64,000 bases of DNA from Pseudevernia furfuracea (lineage: Eukaryota > Ascomycota > Lecanoromycetes > Lecanorales > Parmeliaceae). This document shows positions 42,307 through 53,544 of this stretch, piece by piece (position 1 is the first letter of the stretch; each line of letters begins with the position of its first letter). Location of the stretch: NCBI GenBank assembly GCA_022315425.1, contig JAIUPT010000041.1, positions 682,001 through 746,000 of the forward strand. The letters are read 5' to 3'. The notes below the pieces were generated by a model. It was not told the origin of the DNA, ran no database searches, and saw only the letters and a list, made by a program, of their open reading frames with translations. The position numbers were made by a program, and so were the translations under genes.

Positions 42307-43387
42307 CTAGAATCTTGTCCCGTTGACTCCCTGCATACCCTTGCCCAACTGACTGGCCACCACCGTAGCCTCCCTTACACTCCTAGCCACTGTCCCTCTA
42401 AGGCTCCCCTCCTCAAGTACAAGCAATCCTCCAATAGTACAACCTCCAGGAGTACTGACCTTCTCCCTCACCATAGCTGGATGCTCACCGTTGAGCACTA
42501 GCCCAGCAGTCCCTCTCATTGTTTGCGCGGCCATTAATTGCGCTTCTGCTCTAGGCAAGCCCATAGCTACAGCTCCATCTGCCATTGCCTCAAGTACTAG
42601 CGCGAAGAATGCTGGTCCGGAGCCACAGAGGGCTGTGCTAGCATCCATTGACGCTGGGGGGAGGTGGACGACTCTTCCTATTCGAGTGAACATCCAAGAG
42701 ACTAGTGCATCGAGGGACTGCGGTAGCGGAGGATTGGAACTTGCGATGACGGTCATAGATTCGCGTATAAGGGAAGCGGTGTTTGGCATGACTCGCACAA
42801 TCCTACAGCGGCCGTCCACGGCGGGGTCTGCTGGTAATGTTTTATTGCTGCCTTCGCCGTAGATTGTATCTTCGATCTGAGATACGGGCACACCAGCCAG
42901 GATGCTGATCAGAAGTTTCCCTGCTAACGCTTCCCGCATGCCTTCCTCTTGTAACACGGCGGAGAGATTATAGGGTTTGCACGCGAGCAGCACGACATCT
43001 GCTTCCCGAACACCCTTGATATTGTCATTCTGTAGAATTGTCAAGGCAGATGTCAGGTGTGAGAGCTCTGTGTTGATTCGTTTTGCAGATGTGGGGCGTG
43101 TGACGCATGTGATGAAGCGGGAGGGTGTACGGGGAGGGAGTTCTTCGGAGGGTGTAGTGGTGCCATTGGTCGAGCGCGCGGAGTTCTGCTCAGATAAGGA
43201 GGAAAGGATGCCGGAGAGGATGGCAATACCGAGAGTACCTTGAGAGCGGTGGTGTCAGGTTTATGGATCAGGATTTTCTCTAGGCGAATACATACGCACC
43301 ACATCCCAGGACTGTCAAGGTGCCATCGTTGCCTTTCTTTTCCCCAGGTGCTAGATAGCCATCGGATTGTGCGTGGTTAGGTGACAT
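42307..43387 (-). CDS. PRO3: Pyrroline-5-carboxylate reductase
   Basis: Last enzyme of proline synthesis: reduces 1-pyrroline-5-carboxylate with NAD(P)H. Exons 43387-43300 and 43238-42307 give 339 aa; the 61-nt intron splits the Rossmann motif, rejoining TVLGCGTLGIAILSGIL. Other signatures are DVVLLACKPY, ISILAGVP, RVMPNTASLI (the conserved R-x-MPN), the long signature block with STALCGSGPAFF, ALVLEAMADGAV and the TPGGCTIGGL region near the C-terminus. A Ser/Thr-rich insert (about residues 40-70) separates the first beta strands, common in fungal forms. The start (MSPNHAQSDG) is the only ATG upstream of the glycine motif. Divergent from the P450 gene, 411 bp away. Confidence 0.95.
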
Positions 43388-43798
43388 GTTGAGCTATTGT
43401 CTGCTCTTTTAGCAAGAAGAATTAGAAGTTAGTCTCAAGTTACTCGTACTCGTACTTAGAGTAGCGTTCTCGTAAGTAGCGAAAAGCAAACTTTGGAAGC
43501 GCAAGCGCTCTCCTGTATCTCCGCGCCTGCCTTCTCTGATGACCAACATCGACGAGGGTTTGATTTAGCATGTAGTATTCGAGTTGACAATGATTGTTCT
43601 ATCGAATAGAGCTACAGCTCTCCACCAAGACGCTTTCCCTTCTAGTCGTTGCAGAATCTTGAAGATTGCTCAACCTTTTTATCAACTTCTCACGACACCA
43701 CTTCGGTCTCATCTTCTTTGAGCAAGCAGGCAAGCGCTACCTCCTGGATGTGACTAGAGCACCTGCCCGAACTTCCCTCCGATCCGCTGAGCCCCACA
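43388..43798. promoter_or_regulatory. Divergent promoter of P5C reductase and P450
   Basis: The 411-bp interval must contain both promoters. No recognisable regulatory site can be named. Confidence 0.4.
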
Positions 43799-45621
43799 AT
43801 GTACACTTTGGTCGCCTGTTTGGTTGTAATCATCACTTGGTGGTTCCTTCAAGGTCAAAGGTCGGCCATTAGACGCGACGGCAAGCGATTACCGTATGTC
43901 GGATTCCTAGTAAAGCCTGCCGTCTCTAACTTATAACATGAGACGGCCTCCGGGAACCCTTCCCTTGGCCGGCAATGGCATCTGGTTTCTCCAACCGAGG
44001 CACAAGCTGCTCGATTGGTTCGTTCGTTGCGAGAGGCTTGCTGGATTCAGCACCTATGAGATATCCGTGCCGTCCCTACCACCAGGCATAGTGATCAATG
44101 ACCCTGCAAACGTGGAGCATGTCCTGAAAAACAATGACATCTTCATCAAAGGAGAATTTTTCCGAGTCAGATCTTGGGACCTGTTTGGTATGTGATTGGC
44201 CTGACTAGAAACTAGGTGGGCTTCTTGCCGTAACTGTAGATGTCCCTGCTGACGACCGAATCAACTAAGGAAATGGCATCATCAACGCTGATGGAGAACT
44301 GTGGAGGATCCAACGCAAGGCTGGGCTTCGCTTCTTCAACAATACCAATCTGAAGACTTTCATCGAAGATCTTCTGCCGCGCATCTTCGCAGACACCGAA
44401 AATTGTCTGGACAATGCCTCGAGAAAAGGAAGCGTCATAGATCTTCAGGTCGTGCTCTTGGATCTTACCACACGCTTGTTGGGCAATATGGCTTACGATG
44501 TGCGTGAATCCCCATCGCCTATTTGATAACTAGCATGGGACGGCTATAATCTGTGCAGAGTTGACAACAAGCTAACTGAAAGTATCTAGATGGACATGCC
44601 GGCGTCTTTACCGTTCTCGAAGTCCTTCGACTTCGCCTCTGGCGCAACAGGAGAACGTTTTCAGAATCCATTCTGGAAGCTCAAAGAATTTGTCCTTGGC
44701 GCCCCTTTTCGTAAAGCCATCTTTGACGTTAAGATTTTTGGCAATAGCATCGTCTCTGCAGCAATTCAAAAGAGAAAGAAGCAGAGTGGCGCGAGCAAAA
44801 ACGACGGAGTCGAGAACTTCAATCCGCTGCAAAACAATCTGATCGACTCTCTGTTAGACCATATCGATGATCGTCAAGTTGTCGCTGATGCGGCGATGAA
44901 CTACTTATCTGCGGGCACGTATGCTCTAGAACAGTAGAATCTGAATGTATGATCGCTGACCGTTATGTTAGGTAGGGACACAACAGCTCAATCTCTGACT
45001 TGGACATTCTATCTCTTGATGCGCCATCCAGATGCACAGAATAGGATATTGTCAGAGTTGCTCTCAACATTCGCTGAAGCTAAACCCGAGCTTCCCTTGT
45101 CTTTTGATACTGTGCAGCCTTCATCCCTGCCCTACATTGCGGCAGTCTTCAATGAGAGCTTACGGTTCTATCCACCGGTGCCAGTCGAGCTCAAAGAGTC
45201 CACAGCTGAAACAACATTCCCAGATGGCACCTGGCTACCGAAAGGATCGGTAGTGATGTGGGCCACTTGGGCAATGGGCCGATCGAAGAAGACCTGGGGT
45301 GATGACGCTGACGAGTTCCGGCCTGAGCGATGGCTCACAGCTGGGGACGAGGGCGAAGCATTGACTTTGAAGACAGTGAGTGCTTTTGTATTCCCAGTTT
45401 TCAATGGAGGTCCTAGAGCATGCCTTGGCAAGAGAATGGCGGAACTTTTGGCTATCCATGTTGTTGCTAGTCTGATCTGGAAGTATGAATTTGCGGAAGT
45501 ATTCGACAAGGAGACCACCCCCGGACAGAGACCGAAGGAGAGACGAAGCCAGAATAGCTTGACTTTGCCTATGGATGGTGGCTTGCCTTGCCGTGTACGA
45601 CGAAAGTACGGCTGGACTTGA
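43799..45621 (+). CDS. Cytochrome P450 monooxygenase (CYP52-like group)
   Basis: Membrane-anchored haem-thiolate monooxygenase. Exons 43799-43893, 43943-44187, 44270-44499, 44590-44918 and 44976-45621 total 1545 nt, 514 aa. Residues 1-20 form the N-terminal anchor. The hinge KRLPRPPGTLPLAGNGI is rebuilt across intron 1 (acceptor ATGAG, unusual but frame-restoring). GIINADGELWRIQRKAGLRF is the helix C region typical of alkane/fatty-acid hydroxylating CYP52-type enzymes. The I-helix reads AGTDTTAQSLTW across intron 4, the ExxR is ESLR, and the haem site is FNGGPRACLGKRM with the axial Cys. Substrate is unknown. It lies about 8 kb beyond the PKS with housekeeping genes between, so cluster membership is open. 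Confidence 0.93.
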
Positions 45622-45944
45622 GGTCTTGGTATAATCCGACTTTTGAAAGGAGATTGCCCCTAAGCCTAGGATAGTCTAAGCTTTGGGATGTTCGTGATAT
45701 TGAGAGAGTGGCTGTTCTATATATATAAAAATGCATGCACAAGGTATAATTTCCCAGACACGGCTTGTTAAAACAAAGCAAACATGGTTGTGAAGTTCCA
45801 TGCTCATTGGTTTCACTGGGAGTAAATGGTTCCGGAAGGTTCTTCCTTGCCGGGACATTGCTAGGACTCTATCGCAACACCCTATTCTTGCATCATAATT
45901 TGTGTAACCTTGCAAAGAATCCACGACCACCTGGAAGTGCCAAC
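45622..45944. other. Intergenic region after the P450 gene
   Basis: About 320 bp, mostly 3' UTR and promoter. The open frame of the next gene extends upstream to 45765 without a better start. Confidence 0.5.
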
Positions 45945-46649
45945 ATGCCTCTGTCAACTCGGGCACGCCGCCACAAGACGAACAGCGTCAAAGGGAAACA
46001 CCCCGCCGCAGACCACCAATCGAGCGACGATGAGTCGGCTCATCCAAGACCCTCTACCCGCAAATTGAAGGGTCCTACAATCGAGCAAAGCGACCCTAAA
46101 GCAACAGTATCCGAAGCGGACATGGCTACAGAAGCACCGGTTTACGAAGCCGATAATTCTACGAGACCAAAGCCTCAATATTACTTGCTTAAGCAAATCA
46201 AGAAGAAAGTTACCAAAGACCATGAGAAGCTTGCCCGCGATGAATATCAAGAGGATTTGAAAGCGCTCGGTGAAGGACATGCTGGAGCCTGGAATCGGAA
46301 GTCCCTTGAAGAGATCGCGGGGTTGAAATTGGAAGCTGGACTGAAAGCTGTTCAACCAGCCATCGCAACGGAGATGGAGTCATACAAAGATCTCATCGCC
46401 TCCGAGTATCAGCTATTTGAGGATCGTTTAGAGAAGCCTAGCAGGTTCACCAGGGAAGAGGTGGCGAAAGCTCATGAGAGCTGGGTAGCCACGCGGACTT
46501 CTTTGGGGCTACCTGTCGAGGGCGATTGTGACGACCTGGCCCCTCCAGAACCGGTAGGCAGGCAGGAAGAAGGTAACACTTTGAATGATTACGGAACTCT
46601 TGGAATAGAGACTAACGTGATTTTAGAGTTATACTCTGCTACCGATTAA
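45945..46649 (+). CDS. Acidic/charged protein of unknown function
   Basis: Open frame of 234 aa from the ATG MPLSTRARRHKTNSVKGK. The N-terminus is basic and then Ser-rich (nuclear-protein-like). The central part has charged helices: YYLLKQIKKKVTKDHEKLAR, KSLEEIAGLKLEAGL and EMESYKDLIASEYQLFEDRL. No catalytic motif is seen. The frame ends at TAA 46647-46649, but about 45 more codons of acidic, Ser-rich, coding-like sequence follow in the same frame to 46796, broken only by that TAA and one TGA. A 54-nt optional intron (GTAACA to TTAG, branch-like GACTAAC) can also be drawn before the stop. I do not recognise a family. Confidence 0.5.
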   Translation: MPLSTRARRHKTNSVKGKHPAADHQSSDDESAHPRPSTRKLKGPTIEQSDPKATVSEADMATEAPVYEADNSTRPKPQYYLLKQIKKKVTKDHEKLARDEYQEDLKALGEGHAGAWNRKSLEEIAGLKLEAGLKAVQPAIATEMESYKDLIASEYQLFEDRLEKPSRFTREEVAKAHESWVATRTSLGLPVEGDCDDLAPPEPVGRQEEGNTLNDYGTLGIETNVILELYSATD

Positions 46650-48415
46650 TCTTCGTCCATGGATACGTGAGATGAGGAGCAACTTGACGCCAGCAGCATC
46701 GACGAGTCTATCAATCTTGAGCCAGAAAGTTCGGAGGATGCGTCGGGATCTTCCTTTACGATTGACGGTATTGGCTCTTCTAAGTCGGGGTTCTAATTTC
46801 GAAATGCATGCCAAGATAGATGTTTCCTAGGTGGTGCGAGCTGCACTTCTTCTTATGGCGTGTGCATTGTGGTGTGTACGGGGGATGAGCATGTGTAGGG
46901 AGGTGGAGTGCTAGGATTTCTGACCAAGAGTACGGCCAATTCTGTCAAAATTTGGCCTCCAGACATCCCTGTCACCGCGTAATGCTGAAACACTTATTTT
47001 ACCACTGTATATAGTACAGGGTCCCAGAGACTTCTGGAGTAATCAATCCATCCATTCTTAATATTTTGACAAGTTCTTTACGTCCTCGAACTGAGAGGGA
47101 ATTAGCAACAGCAATCCCCCCTTTCAAGCGAATCAATCCCACATTTTCCCCTCACGCTGTTGCCAGTTCTGCCGCTTTCTCAATCTGTCAATCTCATTTA
47201 CAATGGGAGTAGAGTTGAGAATGGTCTCTCAATTTGTCATTGTCTGTTCCTAGCTAACCAACATACAGATCTGGCGCAACTCGGCCAGAAGCTGAACATC
47301 TCGGTAAATTGATCGCGTGTATGATATCTCTCGAGTAGCCATCGCCATCTATGTGTCCGGCCCGTCCACTAATGCCTCTAAAGAGCAGAACATCATCAAG
47401 ACTACGTGTATCGGTTCATCAGGGAGAGCCCGTGTGTGCGGGGCAAGCCACCCTACGCTTTGGCAATACTGGCCCGCATACAACGTCAGTGCCGCAATCA
47501 GGCGTCAGGCATACATGGTGTGGCCAAGCTTTGGTTATTCACCATCCCGCCACCGGTATTGGCGTGCCCCTCGTGGGCGGTGACTCCCCCAAAATCACCC
47601 GCGGCGATACCCACAAGCGCCTGGGGGGAGACGTGCGCAAGATGTGATAGTGAGTGAGTGTTTGAGCAGACTGAGACGTGTTGGTGCGGTCAAGAGTGGT
47701 GTGCTATTCTCGGTGTTCTACACTTACGTGATGGTATTTGGAGCTTGTATCAGATTGAAAGCTGTGGGATGGAATGTTGGGGTTCCGATTTCTACTAAAA
47801 AAAAGGCAAGGAAAAAATCGCGGTGCCTGTGAACCGCCAGGTCATCGCCCATACCCGCATTCGGTTTGATGAACTATCGGTGCGTCTTTCGTGGTTGAAG
47901 CGTTATTGATGGGACAGCAAATAGGCAATCGATTTCCAGACCACCCGCAAGAAGAACCGCTTCCGCACCGAGGCTGAGGACGATTAGATCAGTTGTAGCG
48001 AGCCCAGCGTCTGGAATAGCCAGGAACGACCCAGGGGAATGATTAAACAGGAGCAAATATTTCCCGCCGAGCGGTGAGGAGAACATTCGTGGAAGTCCAT
48101 CAAGATATGTGAAGCAAGCGCTCGGAGACAGAGAGAAAAAAGCCACGAACGAGATTTGAAATATCTGAGAGTCACGAGTTCGATGGATCTGTAGTGGGCT
48201 ATTTATGAGGAAAGAGCCGTTTGTTTGTTTGGTGGTATCATCGAATTCGGCGCAGCCCCTTTTCGACTGGCGTTAGGTAATATCAGTCGCCGTCGGCATA
48301 TTTGTAAACATCGACACCAGGAGTGAATCGTCGCACAAGTCCAAAAAAAAGGAACGCGTACCAACTCTTTCAGCCAACGCTGGCTACCCTGAGTCCACAT
48401 CAATTAATCACAATC
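46650..48415. other. Gene-poor stretch with a GC-rich open segment
   Basis: Nearly 1.8 kb. From about 47317 to 47657 all three plus-strand frames are open at once, with GC-rich, codon-like sequence (one frame reads GQATLRFGNTGPHTTS), but no long gene or known motif emerges. It may be a decayed gene or high-GC chance. Elsewhere nothing is supported. Confidence 0.4.
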
Positions 48416-49020
48416 ATGACAGACAAGGGAGGTTTTGAAGGTTCCAAGTGAATGGCTTGTCATCTCACATTGAAGATAGTCCTTATAAACGGTGCGTTCA
48501 AGGATTCTTGGACCGCATCAACTGGGATGCCCTCAGTTGCCAGTATGCTTCAAGGCTTCGTGTTGATGAGGAGGATTGTACGATCAGCCCACAGTTCACG
48601 ATGGGAGGCCGCCATATGGTCCGCGGGATGAACTTCCAAGGTGACACAAGATGGATCACAAGAGTTCGCATCATGACACCCATAAACGAAGATGAAGGGA
48701 GCCATTGGCTTCAAAGGGAGGTTGATTGTATTCAATCGGCGAGGGAGCGAACCAGTGTACCTGTCCCAACAGTCTTCGGCTACATTGCAAGCGCTAAGAA
48801 GGACATCAGAGCGCCATTCATGCTGATGGAATGCTTATCTGGCAACGTTGGAGTCGATTTGGGTGGAGTTGAGATGCCGGGCCCAATACGAGGCTTCTTT
48901 CCACGGAGAAATGGCGAGGTTCCAGGCAAGGATATTTGATATCCTTGCTGCGCATACAGCATTGATTCGCACGCATTTTCAATTGGCTCATCCTTTTCCC
49001 GCTCATCAAGATTCCAATTA
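48416..49020 (+). pseudogene. Broken aminoglycoside-phosphotransferase/kinase-like gene
   Basis: Fragment of a fungal APH-family (protein-kinase-like fold) gene. A start at 48416 gives MTDKGGFEGSK, the usual N-terminus of these proteins, then a stop; the next frame carries HIEDSPYKRCVQGFLDRINW, GDTRWITRVRIM, REVDCIQSARERTSVPVPTV and FMLMECLSGNVGVDL, then stops at 48939. A third frame (from about 48912, MARFQARIFD) continues the homology to 49020. The body is thus frameshifted twice and lacks the catalytic C-terminal half. It could also be two undetected introns, but the truncated kinase region argues for a pseudogene. Confidence 0.6.
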
Positions 49021-49277
49021 ATTCAACCATCGGACTTGAACAGGTCAGAGCACGTCTCACCCTTCTACTGATTCAATCCTCCAAATACTCTTATAGGTTC
49101 TGACTTCTATCAGAAGAGTCGCGTCTCATTTCTACTTCCCATCGACCGCATAAATTTCCACTTCAGCCGGCCTCTCAACAACCTATTCGCCTCAGTACGT
49201 CGTCTTAGCGACCGAAGGCTCTCATTACTATATCCCCACTATCGTCAATTCACATCTGCCTTTCAACCTTGCTGTTA

Positions 49278-49517
49278 ATGGTGTGTACCAGTGCTACATC
49301 GTGCAAGATGTACGATCATCGTCAGTACGACTACGACTGCGGACATAGGGTCACGAAAGAGATTGTGCGTTGCCAAGGCGTCATCAACGAAACTGGCTCA
49401 GTGGCTGTACAGGAATCAGAATGCCAAATAATGACGCCGCAAATGGGAATTGCCCAGCGTGCAGTTATCCGACACCTCCGCCCTCCTAATGTAATGATAA
49501 ACATGCAGAATGAATGA
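49278..49517 (+). CDS. Small cysteine-containing protein
   Basis: Open frame of 79 aa from ATG 49278. It begins MCTSATSCKMYDHRQYDYDC, then GHRVTKEIVRC, a layout of an early Tyr-rich segment with Cys-Gly-His that occurs in short uncharacterised fungal proteins. No signal peptide. It is intronless and short, so it may be a spurious ORF; the composition supports coding modestly. Confidence 0.4.
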   Translation: MVCTSATSCKMYDHRQYDYDCGHRVTKEIVRCQGVINETGSVAVQESECQIMTPQMGIAQRAVIRHLRPPNVMINMQNE

Positions 49518-50199
49518 GTGTACCGTTTTCTAATAGCAATGCAGACTACCGGGAAAGGGGTTAAAAGATATAGTGTAAAGAGGCTCAGAGGGTTTGAGAT
49601 CGAGATGACGGGACGGGATTACTTTGTTGCGGAGACTTTTCGAGCGCTAGTGTAGCTTACAGAAGTAACAAGGTTAGGCCCACGAATTAAATTCGTGATA
49701 CGATATTAAAATTGAATTAAATTAACTTAAGACTTGAGTCGTAAAAAAAGTAAAAAACTATTTTAGAGAATTTTAAATTTAATTAGTATTTGAGATAGAT
49801 TTGTTTTTGATATTTTTGATTTTTATAATTTTTATAATTTTTTTATTACGTTTTTCAATATAATGAAATTTTTTTTTTTTTTTTTTCTTCCCGACGCAGC
49901 TCGGATTCGAACCCTACATTTTATGAATTTACAAATTTAACCGTTTTACCATTTTACCGCTACATGAAAACAATTGCTACTAAAATATATTTTGAATGTC
50001 TAATCCCTCAAAGCTCTCAAAGCTGAAAACCTTCAACCTACAATTTATTAATAACTATAAGACCGATTCTAAAAATTCTTGATTCTCTGAATAGCGCAAA
50101 TAAGTCTTCACAATTGAAAAAAAAATCTCAAAAAAGTAATAGAAAAGTAAAAAGTTATTCAAAATATAAGACTTGTACGCACAAATTTTTTTGAGGTCG

Positions 50200-50632
50200 C
50201 GCATCCCTCACCACCAAGAAGTAAGCGGCCGAGCAACGATATTGAAATCCTACTTTATTTTATTAATAAGAGATCAAATTTGATAATTCTTGCAGCGTTA
50301 GAATGCGCACGTTGAGCTCTATAATCTACGAAAATTTGAAGAAATCATATACAGAGGGAATAGAGTGATTGAAGTTGCAAAAAGGAATCACCAAATTTTT
50401 TGATGAGGGTGCCCGCGCATCCCTCATCACCAAGAAGTAAGCGGCCGAGCAACGATATTGAAATCCTACTTTATTTTATCAATAAGAGATCAAATTTGAT
50501 AATTCTTGCAGCGTTAGAATGCGCACGTTGAGCTCTATAATCTACGAAAATTTGAAGAAATCATATACAGAGGGAATAGAGTGGTTGAAGTTGCAAAAAG
50601 GTGTCACCAAATTTTTCGATGAGGGACGCGGG
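50200..50632. repeat. 216-bp unit in two tandem copies
   Basis: A unit with GTAAGCGGCCGAGCAACGAT at 50221 and again at 50437 (216-bp period), each ending in CACCAAATTTTT then GATGAGGG. A third, diverged copy lies at about 53830-54020. Confidence 0.85.
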
Positions 50633-50768
50633 AGGCCTAGCGGGCTGACAAAGCGGGTCTAACCAAAAAGCGTAGATCTGACGATTTGATTATTGGCTAC
50701 ACATACAAATTAAGATTTTTTCGCTCAGCCCTACCTTATTCTTTTATATATACTGATATTGAAGAGAA
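50632..50768 (+). repeat. Long repeat arm, forward copy 1
   Basis: Begins GCCTAGCGGGCTGACAAAGC and ends near CTTATTCTTTTATATATACT. It is found reversed at 53545-53685, forward at 54965-55097, and reversed at 63715-63862. Behaves as an inverted-repeat terminus. Confidence 0.75.
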
Positions 50769-51260
50769 TGCTGTCAATGTTGATTCAACTGTTCAACGAT
50801 TCCTCCATGGCTCTTCGAATTTTCATCAAATTTCGGACAGATCTGGTTTCGAGATTATCAGCAGAGAAAGACCTCCTCGTTGACATAGCGACATGCTTGA
50901 AAGTGTTAGATCGCAATTTTGACTTTAAGAAAGACTTTATACACGCACAAGGAGAGGTCTTATAAGAGAAGACCCGATGTCACGTACTGATCGACTGCGA
51001 TTATCACGATTTCCAGCCTGATCCAAGAGATGCTGTTCTACGTTTCTACCACGTGGTAGAGAACGAATCTATCTTATCAGCGCTCTACATACATTAATCA
51101 GCTTTTGAGCATAAGCTGACAGAACCTCAGGGCTCTCAAGGAGACTCATGTGCATCGAGGTCGTATCGACCAGGTCCCCTAGGCAAGGCACTTTTTTTAG
51201 AACGGTATAAGCCAACGCTTCAGGCTCAATCTCGGATCAGCTCTCGACATCGAAGCACAC

Positions 51261-51453
51261 TGTCAGGGAACGAGGCTTGGTAAGAGGAATCTCATTCTCT
51301 ATGGCTAGGACTAAGGTAAAGGCCAAGACGAAAGATGAGGAAATCAGAAAGAATGTGGGCATCGCCAGATCCTTAAGGGATTCAGGGGTTGTCGCCTGTC
51401 GGCTATCGCATAGCTGACTAGGCTGGTGACTTGACTGGTGTCACACCATGACA
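51261..51453 (+). repeat. LTR, left copy (193 bp)
   Basis: TGTCAGG...ATGACA, near-identical to 52538-52730. Related fragments occur at about 62085-62290 and from 63895 to the window end. Confidence 0.85.
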
Positions 51454-52537
51454 GTAGCTCCCCCTTCGAAGGCTGAGCTCCCGCGAAGCAGAACAAGACA
51501 AGACGAGGCGAAGACGAGGGTAAAGACGAGGGCGAAGACGAGGACGAAGGCGAGACAAAGGCGAGACGAAACCCGAAATTTTTTTTTTTGGCGTCGAGAC
51601 GTGTATCTTCTTGATAGGTGTGCCCTCTTGGGCAGAAGACATTCCCTTCTCCCTAGAGACATTCCCTTCTCTGCACCTATTGTAGATGCTCTACATTATG
51701 TAATGCTCTTCTCTTGTCGAGCACGGGAGACATTCTCTTCTCCCTACATACATATATGATCCCTCCCCAGTATGGCTGATCCTCAGTCATAAGATAAGAA
51801 TCCCCCCCTCTTTCAAAAATTTTGCCGAATTTTATAGAAAAGGTGGATTTTCAGAGGTATTATGGGCGGAAATAAAGGATATTGACGAGAATGGGAGGGC
51901 GAGGCGGAGACTTAATACGAAAGTCATGGCGAGGTGAAGAAGAATGGGAGGACGAGGCATGAAAGGATAAGGTCGAGACTTTGACGAGGGCTGGCATTTG
52001 GCCCAGAGCGAGACTTGACGAGGCGAGAAAGACTTAACGAGATCTAAAAGCGGGATTACGTAGTCACAGTTGAACTGCTACAACATACGATAATCGAACT
52101 GAATCAGGCGAGAGGTCGGAGCGAAGGCACGAAAGGCGAGACACGGACGGGAGAATAAGACTGACATCTGGTCAGGATCAGAAGGATGAGGTGTGCAGTT
52201 TACTGTCTTGCTGGACGAGAGACGCGGAAGGCGAGGCGCGGAAGGCGAGACACGAAAGGCGAGACACAGATGCAGTTTACTGTCGTGCTGGACGAGAGAC
52301 GCGAAAGGCGAGGCACGGAAGGCGAGGCACGGAAGGCGAGGCACGGAAGGTGAGACACGAAATGCTCAATAAAGAGATCGAATCGTTGGCGGGACTGGGT
52401 TTTCAAGACCTAAAGGATTCCAGCATCAAGACCTGGAGAAAGGATATCAGCGTCGAGACCTGAAAGGATTTCAGCATCTTGCGAGGTTTGGTTTTCTACG
52501 CGTAGAAGCGTTAAATCGATTGTTAGATCTTTCGTAA

Positions 52538-52730
52538 TGTCAGGGAACGAGGCTTGGTAAGAGGAATCTCATTCTCTATGACTAGGACTAAGGTAAAGGC
52601 CAAGACGAAAGATGAGGAAACCAGAAAGAATGTGGGCATCGTCAGATCCTTAAGGGATTCAGGGGTTGTCGCCTGTCGGCTATCGCATAGCTGACTAGGC
52701 TGGTGACTTGACTGGTGTCACACCATGACA
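52538..52730 (+). repeat. LTR, right copy (193 bp)
   Basis: Partner of 51261-51453, same length and orientation. Confidence 0.85.
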
Positions 52731-53544
52731 GAAGCGCTGAGTTCCTTCTCTTATCCCAAGAGCCCAAAAATCCCGCACTGGCAAATGCTTGAGGAGGAGC
52801 TTTTACAATGTTACGCGTCTACAAGGCGCTCAGGAATTTGGAATACGAGATAAGCGTGGGTATACTGGGGAGGAAGACGGCTATTCATGGTTCTATTATA
52901 TGGGTTGATTGTTCTGTTCGCTGAATGAGCATATCCCCCTTGTGATCTTTCTTTCCAAAGACGTCACGGATTATTAGAATCTATCTCTACAGCAGAACTC
53001 TTCTTTGGGGGACTTATATCACGGATTCCCTTGCATTAAATAGACACTCTCTTATTCTGCGCTCTTTCCAATGCTTTTTAATGCCTTTGAAGATCCGACA
53101 GAACCACCAGAACCTAACCTATCATCCTCGGCCATGAACTCAGCAGAAACGACAGGATATCCTCGTTCAACGAAAGTAATATTCACCATCGTGCCCTCTA
53201 TCAACGTTTCTTGATTCTTCTTTTTGAATTATAGACACGGTTCACTCGTAAAGCGTTATCGTGATGAATACGTAATGTTACTAATCAAGTTTAACGATTT
53301 TATTCAATCTCTACGCTAAGAGTTCTAATTATATTTATTTTAATTTAAAAAAGTGAGAGAAAAATACTCTCGTTTAATATATTTAAAGTATTTATACATA
53401 AATAAATAATATAAATTATATAATTAATTTTATTAATAGTTTTAATTATTATTACGAGCGTATCTTATATCTCTTAATAATATCTATTTATTATTTTATT
53501 ATATCTTTTAAACTTAGCGTATCTTAATAGATTTATTAGTATAT

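Larger units (their letters stand above)
51261..52730. mobile_element. Short LTR retroelement (193-bp LTRs, non-autonomous)
   Basis: Two direct repeats of exactly 193 bp (51261-51453 and 52538-52730) begin TGTCAGGGAACG and end CACACCATGACA, the TG...CA form of LTRs, and differ at about three bases. The 1.08-kb interior has no reading frame for gag or pol; it holds purine-rich arrays (GACGAGG, GAAGGCGAG units). The structure is a terminal-repeat-in-miniature type element. The 5-bp duplicate GAAGC occurs four bases before the first LTR and directly after the second, so the target duplication is imperfect. Confidence 0.8.

Noticed and set aside
47874..48146. 90-codon minus-strand ORF as a gene
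   Set aside because: No motif, and competing open frames on the same strand.
49895..49975. tRNA-Met-like sequence with GGGTTCGAATCC and a CAT triplet on the minus strand
   Set aside because: Neither the anticodon stem nor the T stem pairs well; it is at best a RIP-altered tRNA-derived relic.
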